From positions 1 through 14,356 of the forward strand of contig VSNM01000103.1 of the NCBI GenBank assembly GCA_009774245.1: a stretch of 14,356 bases of DNA, written 5' to 3'. The notes under the pieces are model-generated. The model made no database searches and was not told where the DNA came from. It saw nothing but the letters and a program-made list of their open reading frames with translations. Positions 6,910 through 14,267 of the stretch are shown here, piece after piece (positions within the stretch are counted from its first letter, which is position 1; every line of letters begins with the position of its first letter). The stretch is from Lachnospiraceae bacterium. GTDB taxonomy: Bacteria; Bacillota; Clostridia; Lachnospirales; Lachnospiraceae. The translations under genes were made by a program, and so were the position numbers.

Positions 6910-8640
6910 ATGGAATTTACACAGGAAGAAAAAGCCGCGCGACTGCAGTGGGCGGTGATTAACAGCTCTTTGGAGGAGCTTTCTAAGGAATGCGAGGAGC
7001 TTGGATATGTGGAGATGTCAGCACCGGCGCTGGGCTTAGCGTGCCGCTTTCGCGGGCTTGACGCGGTGAAGTTACTGGTTGAGAAGGGTATCTCTTTCGG
7101 CTTTCCTTCAACGGAGGAGATCGAAGAAAAGTACCGTTGTTATATTGGTCAGAAATATGCGAATTACAGGACAAATTATTCTTTGTATCTGTTGAAGATT
7201 TTCAGGGGCGGGCTAAAGGGCGCCTGCAGTGTGAAGGGCATGAAATTCACACAGAACGCGAAGCGGGATACGGGAAAGCCGCTGCCTGTTCTTGCGGATG
7301 AGGAGCGGGTGGCTGTGCTGGAGTACCTTATCCAGAATCAGGAAAAACTTGCGTTTCAGCCGGAGGAAATGCTGTTCTATGCGATCTATGCAAAAGATAC
7401 GGTCATCTATGAGGTGTTGAAAAAGCATGGCGTCACGCTTTCGGAAAGGCGGATCCAGACGATTACGGAAGGTGGCATTGCCACAGACGGCTACTGGCAT
7501 GAATATGGCTCCATGACAGGAAAGCTTGCTGATGAGGATTATCTTGAGGTCATGCAGCGGCTTGCCGCGGAGCTTGACGGAAAGCTGTTTTACTATACGG
7601 AGAAGATGCTTGACATCACGAGGAACCGTTTTCATGACAGCCGCATATTTGAATATTTCCTCGCCCATTTCAGGCAGGATAAGATGAAGAAGTATCAGAT
7701 TATACGAAGCCTGATCGACGAGGGCGCCCTGGATGCGCTGCCGGTCATAGAGCGGGAGGGCTGGCTGCAGGCGCCGCACAAGCGGGACGAGATGATCGAG
7801 TACGCGTCGCAGAATAAGAAAACAGAGGCGCTTGCATGGCTGCTGGACTACAAGAACCGCACAGCTGACTTTGCCGCCGAGCAGGAAAAGGCCGAGAAGA
7901 AGATGATGCGCGGTCTGAGTGGGAATCCGAGCAGGATGCCGTCGCCGGATTCTGTCGCAGAATTAAAGAAGATCTGGAGTTACAAGAAACAGGACGATGG
8001 CACATTAGTCATCACGAACTACAAAGGTACGGATAGAGAGGTCACAGTGCCAGAGCGGATTGGCAAAAGCATTGTCACGGCGATCGGAAAAGGTGCGTTT
8101 GCGGGAGCATCAGGGCGGGTTGACATTACGATTTACGCGACATGGGAGCAGATGAAGCACCGTCAAAGGAAGGTCACTAAAATCACGCTGCCACAGACGA
8201 TTCGGCATATTGGGAAAGGCGCCTTCAGTGAGCTGTGGGCGTTAAAGGAGATCAATATCCCTGAGGGCGTGGAGGAGATTGACGAATACGCTTTTTTTGT
8301 CTGCAGTTTCCTGAAAGATATCACGATTCCGGGGACTGTGAAGAAGATCGGAAATTACGCTTTTGCGCGGTGTGATACACTTGAAAAAGTACAGATCTGC
8401 GAGGGTGTTCTCGAGATTGGGGAGAGAGCCTTCCGAGACTGCGGCGTTCTGAAGGAAATCCATATACCGAAATCGGTTGAGCGCCTGATGACTGCCACAA
8501 AACAATATAGTGGTATAGGGAACGAAGTGTTCAGCGGATGTCCTGAATTGACCGTATACTGCCCGGCGGGAAGCATGGCGGAGGCGTACTGTAAGGAGAA
8601 GGGGTTTCGGTTTTTGACCGTCCCTTGTGTGGAAAAATAG
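6910..8640 (+). CDS. Ankyrin-like / LRR_5 (BspA-type) repeat protein, paralogue B
   Basis: This codes a 576-residue paralogue of A, co-linear over its whole length and with no export signal. It has the ankyrin-like pair SAPALGLACRFRGLDAVK near residue 37, a second helical pair around 147-178, and a third at about 292-316 ending in LAWLLDYKN. The family linker follows (DYKNRTADFAAEQEKAEKK, from 313). A short insertion, SGNPSRMPS, lies before the conserved PDSV. The LRR_5 ladder has four 23-residue units (F439, F462, F485, F508), then a longer spacer to a final VFSGCPELTVYCP unit and the tail GSMAEAYCKEK. Its last coding 110 bases closely match the end of gene C. No terminator is obvious after the stop; the AbiE promoter begins 37 nt downstream. 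The molecular role is unknown, with protein binding the most likely. Confidence 0.85.
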   Translation: MEFTQEEKAARLQWAVINSSLEELSKECEELGYVEMSAPALGLACRFRGLDAVKLLVEKGISFGFPSTEEIEEKYRCYIGQKYANYRTNYSLYLLKIFRGGLKGACSVKGMKFTQNAKRDTGKPLPVLADEERVAVLEYLIQNQEKLAFQPEEMLFYAIYAKDTVIYEVLKKHGVTLSERRIQTITEGGIATDGYWHEYGSMTGKLADEDYLEVMQRLAAELDGKLFYYTEKMLDITRNRFHDSRIFEYFLAHFRQDKMKKYQIIRSLIDEGALDALPVIEREGWLQAPHKRDEMIEYASQNKKTEALAWLLDYKNRTADFAAEQEKAEKKMMRGLSGNPSRMPSPDSVAELKKIWSYKKQDDGTLVITNYKGTDREVTVPERIGKSIVTAIGKGAFAGASGRVDITIYATWEQMKHRQRKVTKITLPQTIRHIGKGAFSELWALKEINIPEGVEEIDEYAFFVCSFLKDITIPGTVKKIGNYAFARCDTLEKVQICEGVLEIGERAFRDCGVLKEIHIPKSVERLMTATKQYSGIGNEVFSGCPELTVYCPAGSMAEAYCKEKGFRFLTVPCVEK

Positions 8641-8663
8641 TTAGCAATTTGTAAACTCCATTT

Positions 8664-8690
8664 GTGTGAAACAAAAATTGACTTTTACAC
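8664..8690 (+). promoter_or_regulatory. Candidate AbiEi operator
   Basis: An imperfect inverted repeat, GTGTGAAA (8664-8671) and TTTTACAC (8683-8690), matches at 7 of 8 positions and spans the -35 box. Near copies of ATTTGT also occur at 8647 and 8660. AbiEi antitoxins with a winged-helix N-terminus repress their own promoter by binding inverted repeats, so this is a reasonable operator candidate. The assignment is inference from position. Confidence 0.4.
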
Positions 8691-8706
8691 TACATTTCGT
8701 TATAAT
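8678..8706 (+). promoter_or_regulatory. abiE promoter producing a probably leaderless mRNA
   Basis: TTGACT (8678-8683) and TATAAT (8701-8706) are separated by 17 nt. The -10 box ends only 7 nt before the antitoxin ATG at 8714, so the predicted transcription start falls on or within 2 nt of the start codon. No Shine-Dalgarno exists in this interval. Confidence 0.8.
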
Positions 8707-8713
8707 ATGATGT

Positions 8714-9304
8714 ATGAAAGTAAACAAAAAAGAAATCATCGAAGCAAAAATTACACAAAACCAAGGGATTATACAGATTGCTGACATTGTTGCTGAGGGC
8801 ATTTCAAAGCAGTACGCAATTCAATATTTGCAGGATAGAAATTGTGAAAGGGTTGCAAAAGGCGTATATCTGGCACCAGATGCGTGGCAGGATGATTTGT
8901 ATATTATTTCCCTGCAATATAAAAAAATTGTCTATTCCTACGATACAGCGTTATATCTGCTTGGATTATCAGAGCGGGAGCCAATTTGTTTTACTGTGAC
9001 TATACCAAGGGGCTATAAGGTGAATTACAGAGGGAAAAGTCCTCTTAAAAAGGTAACGGCAGTAATGGAACGCTATTCCTTAGGCATGGATACTGCTGTT
9101 ACACCATATGGTCATACCGTACCATGCTATAACGCAGAAAGAACCCTGTGCGATATTTTCAGGACAGATACAGAAATGCAGGAAAAACAGTTTGCCGTGA
9201 AAGAATATCTGAATGGAAAGAAAAACCTGCCAAGACTTATGGAATATGCCAAAGTGCTTCAGGTAGAGAAAAAAATTAAGCAATATATGGAGGTACTGCT
9301 GTGA
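8714..9304 (+). CDS. abiEi: AbiEi family antitoxin (type IV toxin-antitoxin)
   Basis: This codes a 196-residue antitoxin of the AbiE abortive-infection type. The N-terminal winged helix-turn-helix covers about residues 14-56, with the helix SKQYAIQYLQDRN and the wing CERVAKGVYLAPD; in this family it binds the abiE promoter. The C-terminal domain (about 60-196) includes ICFTVTIPRGYK (91-102) and the conserved VPCYNAERTLCDIFR (136-150), and is the part that counters the toxin in related systems. No other ATG, GTG or TTG lies in frame before about residue 39, so ATG 8714 is the only credible start even though it has no ribosome binding site. It overlaps the toxin gene by 4 nt (GTGA), a sign of translational coupling. 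Its base composition is visibly more AT-rich than the LRR genes on both sides, which suggests separate acquisition. Confidence 0.92.
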   Translation: MKVNKKEIIEAKITQNQGIIQIADIVAEGISKQYAIQYLQDRNCERVAKGVYLAPDAWQDDLYIISLQYKKIVYSYDTALYLLGLSEREPICFTVTIPRGYKVNYRGKSPLKKVTAVMERYSLGMDTAVTPYGHTVPCYNAERTLCDIFRTDTEMQEKQFAVKEYLNGKKNLPRLMEYAKVLQVEKKIKQYMEVLL

Positions 9305-10140
9305 TTCATACATCAACGCAATTGAAAGCGTTGGTAAGAAATAAATCTCATGGAGATAATGCCAAGGCTATGACATTGATCAGAAATTTTGTGATGGAAA
9401 GATTTTTGGAACGAATGTCTTTATCAAAATACAGCGGAAATTTAATATTAAAAGGCGGATTGCTGATCGCGTCCATGGTGGGACTTGATAATCGGGCAAC
9501 AATGGATATAGATACCACGATACGGAATTATAATCTTTCAGCAGAGGATGCAGGAAAAATGATGGAGGATATCATTGCTATTTCCATTGATGATGGAATA
9601 CGATTTACCGTTAAGGGTGTTGAAAACATTATGGATGAAGCAGAATATCCGGGAATCCGTTTTAAATTGGAATCGACACTGGATACCATGAAAACACCTT
9701 TGAAAATTGATATCTCAACAGATGATGTGATTATGCCAAAGGAAGTGCATTATGAATACAAACTGATGTTTGAAGAACGCAGCATACCCTTGTTGGCTTA
9801 TAATCTTGAAACGGTATTGGCGGAAAAGATGGAAACCATCATTTCAAGGGGAACCCTAAACACAAGAATGAGAGATTACTATGACCTCATGATTTTGAAT
9901 GTTGTTAAATCAGATGCGATCAATTATGCTGATTTAGCGAAAGCGCTTGAAGCTACAAGCAGAAAAAGAAATTCATATGAACTTTTATCAGATCCAAAGC
10001 ATGTTTTGGAACAGATTAAATCGGATGCTGGGCTGATGGAACAATGGGGAATATATCAGCGCAAATATGATTATGCTACAGATTATCATTGGGAAGATAT
10101 TGTAAGGAATATTGAGTTATTATTTGAAAAATTGATATGA
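9301..10140 (+). CDS. abiEii: AbiEii/AbiGii family nucleotidyltransferase toxin
   Basis: This codes a 279-residue toxin with the DNA polymerase beta-like nucleotidyltransferase fold. Visible motifs are KGG (51-53) with the acidic pair D69-I-D71, a third carboxylate candidate D137 in LKIDIS, and the family motif VLAEKMETI (172-180) followed by RMRDYYDLMIL (189-199). In the studied AbiE systems the toxin arrests growth, is bacteriostatic, and limits phage spread; related toxins transfer nucleotides to tRNA. All motifs look intact, so the toxin should be active. GTG 9301 is preceded by GGAGGT (9289-9294) at 6 nt and overlaps the antitoxin stop by 4 nt. No terminator follows. A small GC-rich hairpin (10144-10158) and the start of LRR gene C come within 47 nt, so read-through into C is expected. 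Confidence 0.92.
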   Translation: MIHTSTQLKALVRNKSHGDNAKAMTLIRNFVMERFLERMSLSKYSGNLILKGGLLIASMVGLDNRATMDIDTTIRNYNLSAEDAGKMMEDIIAISIDDGIRFTVKGVENIMDEAEYPGIRFKLESTLDTMKTPLKIDISTDDVIMPKEVHYEYKLMFEERSIPLLAYNLETVLAEKMETIISRGTLNTRMRDYYDLMILNVVKSDAINYADLAKALEATSRKRNSYELLSDPKHVLEQIKSDAGLMEQWGIYQRKYDYATDYHWEDIVRNIELLFEKLI

Positions 10141-10186
10141 AATGGCTGCAGTTCAGCCGCATATAAGAAGGAGTAGAACAATAAAA

Positions 10187-11857
10187 ATGACACAAGAGGA
10201 AAAACCAAAGCTGGCAGCGATCGAGAAGGCAATACTTGGCGGCACGCCCGACGAGGCGGCAGCGCTTTACAGGGAGTTTGATATCCCCCTGCTCACGGCG
10301 CGCGTTCTGGGGGTTGCGGGGCGCGGCCGCGGTCTGGATATGGTAAAAGCCCTCGTCGAAAGCGGCGCTTCCTTTGAATATGAGGAGATCAACAGGGCTC
10401 GGAAGGTGGAGCATTTCACCTCATATTATTACAGCGACCACCACGCAATGGTGCTTTCGGATTTTTTTATCCTGTTTTTGCTGACGGGCGTAGACCGAAT
10501 CAAGGGGTATACGCCCGTCAGAAAGATGAATGCCGTTGCGCCAGTCTGTGAGGCGGAGCGCATGAAAGTCATAGAGTACTTATGTGACCAGAGCGAAAAG
10601 GTACATATCCACCCGGGTGATTTCCTTTACTTTGCGATACTGACAGAAGAATGGAATGTTGTCAGTGCATTAAAAAACAGGGGGATCGGCTTTTCCGAGG
10701 AGCGCAGGAGGCTGCTGGCGGAGGACGGCGGACGCGATAACGACCGGTGGGTTATGTACTATACGCTTTTGGCGGGGCTCGACGATGACGCGTTCATGCG
10801 TGTCACCGCTGCGCTGTGCATGGAAATCGGGGAGGGGAAAAAGTTGTTTTTCACGGAAATACTCTGGAAAACGAACCGCCAGCGTTTTTTTGAGCCGGTT
10901 TTCTTTGCGTCTGTCCTGGAACATTTTAATCAGTCCAAGATGAATAAGAAGCAAATCTCGATGGACATTATTGACAATGAAAGAGTCTGCTGTCTGGAAA
11001 TCATAGAAAATAACGGCTGGCTCAAAAATACGCACAGGCGTGATGAACTGATTGAGTACGCCCTGGAAAATGGCAGGACAGAGACGACGGCATGGCTGCT
11101 CGATTATAAAAACCGCACGGCCAATCTGGCTGCCGAACAGGAAAAAGCGGAAAAGAAGCTGATGCGGGAGCTGAGCATGGCACCGGATTCTGTCACTGCG
11201 CTCAGAAAGATCTGGAGCTATGCGAAAAGGGAGGACGGGACGCTTTGCATCAAGCGGTACAAAGGCGAAGAACTTGAAGTCGTCGTTCCCGAAAAGATTG
11301 GGAAGAATGTTGTTACGGCGATCGGGGATCGCGCCTTTCTGGGAGATGTCCATCGTAAAAATAAGGCAGAACAGCATCACTGCAGGATTACCAAGGTCAC
11401 GCTGCCGGGGACGATTCAGCAAATCGGGGTTCATGCATTCAGCCATATGGCGGCATTGAAAGAAATTCATATTCCAGATAGTGTGAATGCGATTGGATTT
11501 TGTGCATTTTTTGAATGTGTGTCCTTACAAGACATTACGATTCCGGGAAGCGTGAAAAAAATTGGCGGTGCTGCTTTTAAGAAATGCGCGAAGCTAAAAA
11601 GTGTGCACATCTGTGAGGGCGTTACCGAGATCGGGGAGGATGCGTTTGCGGTGTGCAGAAGTCTGGAGAAGGTCATCATACCGGAGTCCGTTCAGGAATT
11701 GGGAACCTATTGGGATGAATTATATTCACTTTTATATGATGGGCGCGAAATATTCAGCGGATGTCCTAATCTGACCGTATACTGCCCGCCGGGAAGCAGG
11801 GCGGAGGCGTACTGTAAGGAGAAGCGGGTTCGGTTTAAGAGTGGAGGAGGAGTATAG
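10187..11857 (+). CDS. Ankyrin-like / LRR_5 repeat protein, divergent paralogue C
   Basis: This codes a 556-residue member of the same family with a clearly divergent N-terminal half. The ankyrin-like segment is LGVAGRGRGLDMVKALVESG (41-60), and much of residues 65-250 has little in common with A, B and D. From about residue 286 (DELIEYALENGRTE) it follows them closely: linker DYKNRTANLAAEQEKAEKK (306-324), cap REDGTLCIKRYKG, four 23-residue LRR_5 units (F418, F441, F464, F487), a spacer, then IFSGCPNLTVYCP and AEAYCKEK. There is no signal peptide. ATG 10187 was chosen because MTQEEK aligns with the paralogue starts. AAGGAG (10168-10173) is upstream, at a somewhat long 13 nt. ATG 10142 is possible but adds 15 residues with no counterpart in the other copies. 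It follows the toxin gene with no promoter in between, and D starts 2 nt after its stop. Confidence 0.83.
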   Translation: MTQEEKPKLAAIEKAILGGTPDEAAALYREFDIPLLTARVLGVAGRGRGLDMVKALVESGASFEYEEINRARKVEHFTSYYYSDHHAMVLSDFFILFLLTGVDRIKGYTPVRKMNAVAPVCEAERMKVIEYLCDQSEKVHIHPGDFLYFAILTEEWNVVSALKNRGIGFSEERRRLLAEDGGRDNDRWVMYYTLLAGLDDDAFMRVTAALCMEIGEGKKLFFTEILWKTNRQRFFEPVFFASVLEHFNQSKMNKKQISMDIIDNERVCCLEIIENNGWLKNTHRRDELIEYALENGRTETTAWLLDYKNRTANLAAEQEKAEKKLMRELSMAPDSVTALRKIWSYAKREDGTLCIKRYKGEELEVVVPEKIGKNVVTAIGDRAFLGDVHRKNKAEQHHCRITKVTLPGTIQQIGVHAFSHMAALKEIHIPDSVNAIGFCAFFECVSLQDITIPGSVKKIGGAAFKKCAKLKSVHICEGVTEIGEDAFAVCRSLEKVIIPESVQELGTYWDELYSLLYDGREIFSGCPNLTVYCPPGSRAEAYCKEKRVRFKSGGGV

Positions 11858-11859
11858 TA

Positions 11860-14199
11860 ATGGAGGTTTCGCAAAAGGAAAAAGCCGCGCATTTGCAGCG
11901 GGCAGTGATTAACAGTTCCGTGGAAGAGCTTTCGAAAATTTATGGCGAATTAGGCTTTGTGGAGATGTCAGCACCGGCGCTTGGTCTGGCATGCAGGTTC
12001 CGGGGGCTTGACGTGGTAAAGTGTCTTGTGAATGCGGGCGCCTCGTTTGATTTCCCGTCAACGGAGGAAGCCGGGGAGACATATCATTGCTATGCCGGGA
12101 CGAAAAAAGGAGATTACCGCACGAATTATTCCGTGTACTTATTGAAGGCATTTGGAAAGAGTCCGGACCTGCCGCTTTACTGCCTGACGGGCATGGTAAT
12201 GGAACAGCAGATGGCAAGGGAGGATGGCAGCCTGCTGACATTTCTTCCTGATGGGGAGCGCGCCGACGTGTTGAGATACCTGTTGGAGAACAGGGAAAAA
12301 ATAGCCTTTCACCCCGAAGAACTGCTGTATTATGCGATCTTTTACCGCGATACAGCGCTTGTAAATGAGCTGAAAAGGCAGCAGGTAAGGATTCCCGAAA
12401 AGCGTGTCGCTGTCATTGCGGACGGCGCCTTTTCGCCGAATGGGTACTGGGACGAGTATGTCGACCTGATGCGGCGGCTTACCAGTGAGGATTATCTCGG
12501 AGTGATGCAGCAGCTTGCCTTAGAGCTGGATGGGAAGTTATTTCGCTATACAGAGGGCATTTTTGACAGTACGAAAAAGATGTTTTGCGACGAAAGAATA
12601 TTTGAATTTTTTCTTGCCCATTTCAATCGGGAGAAAATGAATAAAAGTGCGGTGATGCGCGGTCTGATCGATGTGGAGGCTGCCGAGGCGTTTCAGGTCG
12701 TGGTGCGTGAAGGATGGCTTGCCATGCCAAAAAAGAGGGACGAGATGATCGCGTATGCGTCAGAGGAGGGAAAGACCGAGATCCTGGCGTGGCTGCTGGA
12801 GTATAAGAACCGCACCGCCGATCTTGCCGCTGAGCAGGAGAAGGCGGACAGAAAGCTGATGCGGGAGCTAAACTGCGCCCCCGATTCCGTTTTTGCACTA
12901 AAGAAAATGTGGAGCTGGCAGAAGCAGGAGGACGGCACGCTCCTGATCACGAAATATAAGGGAAAGTGCGCCGAGGTTACAGTCCCGGAAAGGATTGGCA
13001 GGAGCATTGTCACGGCAGTCGGGGGCACATCTTTCGGGCGTTCATTTTTAAAAGTGCTTGTCGATCAAAAGCTGAAAGTCACCCTTCCCAAATCGCTCCG
13101 CTATATTTTCGGCTTTGCTTTTCAGCGGTTGAAGGGACTTGAGGAGATTCAGATTCCTGACGGAGTGGAGATAATCGGGCATTATGCTTTTGACGGATGT
13201 TTTCGGCTTCGGAATATTACAATCCCTGATAGCGTGAAAGAAATCAGCGACCATGCCTTTAACGGCTGTAGTTTACTGGAACATATCACCATTCCCGCGC
13301 AGACGAAAACGATCGGTTCGATGGCGTTTGCAAGCTGCAGTTCACTGGAGAGCGTCACCATTTCCGAGGGGGTGGAGCGGCTTGACTCGGATGCGTTCAG
13401 AGATTGTCGTTCGCTGAAATGTGTTACCATTCCCGGTACAGTGGAGCAAATCAGCCCGGCTGCATTTTGTATATGCAGTCAGCTTGCAAAAGTGAAGCTC
13501 TGCGAGGGCGTGAGGGAAATTGGCAGAGCTGCCTTTGAGTGCTGCTACCTGCTGACGGATATCACGATTCCCCGTTCCGTGAAGGAAATTGGCGGCTATG
13601 CATTTGACAGATGCTGCGGATTAAAATCGGTACATATCAGTGAGGGCGTAAGGCAGATTGGCGCACACGCTTTCGAGGACTGTACTGCACTGACGGATAT
13701 CTGTCTGCCCGAAAACGTGGAGAATGTTGGCGCGTATGTATTTGCGGACTGTCAGGCGCTCGTCAGACTGGATATCCGCGGGCGCATCAGGGAGCTTGGC
13801 AAATCCGTTTTTTCCGGCTGCAGCGCACTGACAGAATTCATGATTCCCGAGACTGTGGAGAAGGTTGGAGACCATGCATTCTCCGGCTGCGCGTCCCTGA
13901 AAAGCATCACCATTCCCGCGGCTGTGACAGAGATTGGGAAGGGTGTGTTTTCAGGTTGCAGCAGTCTGGAGGAGGTATGCATCTGCGGGGAAGTGAAAAA
14001 GCTTGGCACAGAGGCTTTCGTAGATTGTCCGAAGCTGCGCGCGATAAAAATATGGGAGTCCATTCCAAACCGCATCCTGGGCGAGACCTTTGAACAACAG
14101 AAAGGGTTGACCGTATCCTGCCCGAAAGGGAGCAGGACGGAGGCGTATTGCAGGAAAAAGGGGATTCCTTGTGCGGAACTGGTAAATGACCGAGGATAA
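11860..14199 (+). CDS. Ankyrin-like / LRR_5 repeat protein with expanded ladder, paralogue D
   Basis: This 779-residue protein is the longest family member. The N-terminal half (1-340) is closest to A: SAPALGLACRFRGLDVVK at 37-54, ankyrin-like pairs near 148-178 and 293-317, linker EYKNRTADLAAEQEKADRK (314-332). The C-terminal ladder has phenylalanines at exactly 23-residue intervals from 421 to 720 (fourteen units; most read AFxxCxxL followed by ITIP), then a last off-phase unit near F744 and the tail GSRTEAYCRKK. It has no signal peptide or cell-wall anchor, unlike secreted BspA proteins. The ladder should fold as an extended right-handed solenoid with one side exposed for binding; the ligand is unknown. 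The start has GGAGGAGGAG (11843-11852) 7 nt upstream and lies 2 nt after the stop of C, so the two are almost certainly co-transcribed. No terminator is seen after the stop. Confidence 0.87.
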   Translation: MEVSQKEKAAHLQRAVINSSVEELSKIYGELGFVEMSAPALGLACRFRGLDVVKCLVNAGASFDFPSTEEAGETYHCYAGTKKGDYRTNYSVYLLKAFGKSPDLPLYCLTGMVMEQQMAREDGSLLTFLPDGERADVLRYLLENREKIAFHPEELLYYAIFYRDTALVNELKRQQVRIPEKRVAVIADGAFSPNGYWDEYVDLMRRLTSEDYLGVMQQLALELDGKLFRYTEGIFDSTKKMFCDERIFEFFLAHFNREKMNKSAVMRGLIDVEAAEAFQVVVREGWLAMPKKRDEMIAYASEEGKTEILAWLLEYKNRTADLAAEQEKADRKLMRELNCAPDSVFALKKMWSWQKQEDGTLLITKYKGKCAEVTVPERIGRSIVTAVGGTSFGRSFLKVLVDQKLKVTLPKSLRYIFGFAFQRLKGLEEIQIPDGVEIIGHYAFDGCFRLRNITIPDSVKEISDHAFNGCSLLEHITIPAQTKTIGSMAFASCSSLESVTISEGVERLDSDAFRDCRSLKCVTIPGTVEQISPAAFCICSQLAKVKLCEGVREIGRAAFECCYLLTDITIPRSVKEIGGYAFDRCCGLKSVHISEGVRQIGAHAFEDCTALTDICLPENVENVGAYVFADCQALVRLDIRGRIRELGKSVFSGCSALTEFMIPETVEKVGDHAFSGCASLKSITIPAAVTEIGKGVFSGCSSLEEVCICGEVKKLGTEAFVDCPKLRAIKIWESIPNRILGETFEQQKGLTVSCPKGSRTEAYCRKKGIPCAELVNDRG
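13120..14085 (+). repeat. Fourteen in-phase 69-bp LRR_5 coding repeats in gene D
   Basis: Each unit codes 23 residues beginning at the Phe of AFxxC. Fourteen successive units keep the exact 69-bp register (F421 to F720). The units have drifted apart at DNA level, so the array is old or diversified, unlike the identical 21-bp repeats at the left edge. The corresponding blocks in A (6404-6679), B (8224-8499) and C (11438-11713) each hold four units. Confidence 0.85.
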
Positions 14200-14239
14200 A
14201 TGTCATGGAAAAAAGACATGGAAAAAGTCAGGATAGTTA

Positions 14240-14267
14240 TTGAAACATTTAGGAATTATGGTACAAT
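14240..14267 (+). promoter_or_regulatory. Extended -10 promoter reading out of the window
   Basis: TTGAAA (14240-14245) and TACAAT (14262-14267) are 16 nt apart, and TG at 14259-14260 one base before the -10 box forms an extended -10 element. Transcription would begin near 14274 and leave the window to the right. The served gene is not visible. Confidence 0.6.

Noticed and set aside
6891..6919. TTGACA before gene B as a promoter
   Set aside because: No -10 box lies 16-18 nt downstream, where the coding sequence already begins; the string overlaps the ribosome binding region.
10144..10158. Terminator after the AbiEii toxin gene
   Set aside because: The GGCTG/CAGCC stem is only 5 bp and is followed by GCATATAAG rather than a T-run, so termination is not expected.
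10670..11470. 266-codon open frame on the minus strand
   Set aside because: Antisense to gene C, which has clear homology to three paralogues; it is a codon-bias shadow.
13120..14085. CRISPR-like array from regularly spaced repeats
   Set aside because: The regularity is a 69-bp protein-coding period within an open frame, with no identical repeats, no unique spacers and no cas genes.
13907..14219. Overlapping minus-strand frames opposite gene D
   Set aside because: They mirror the 69-bp repeat periodicity of D and have no independent signals.
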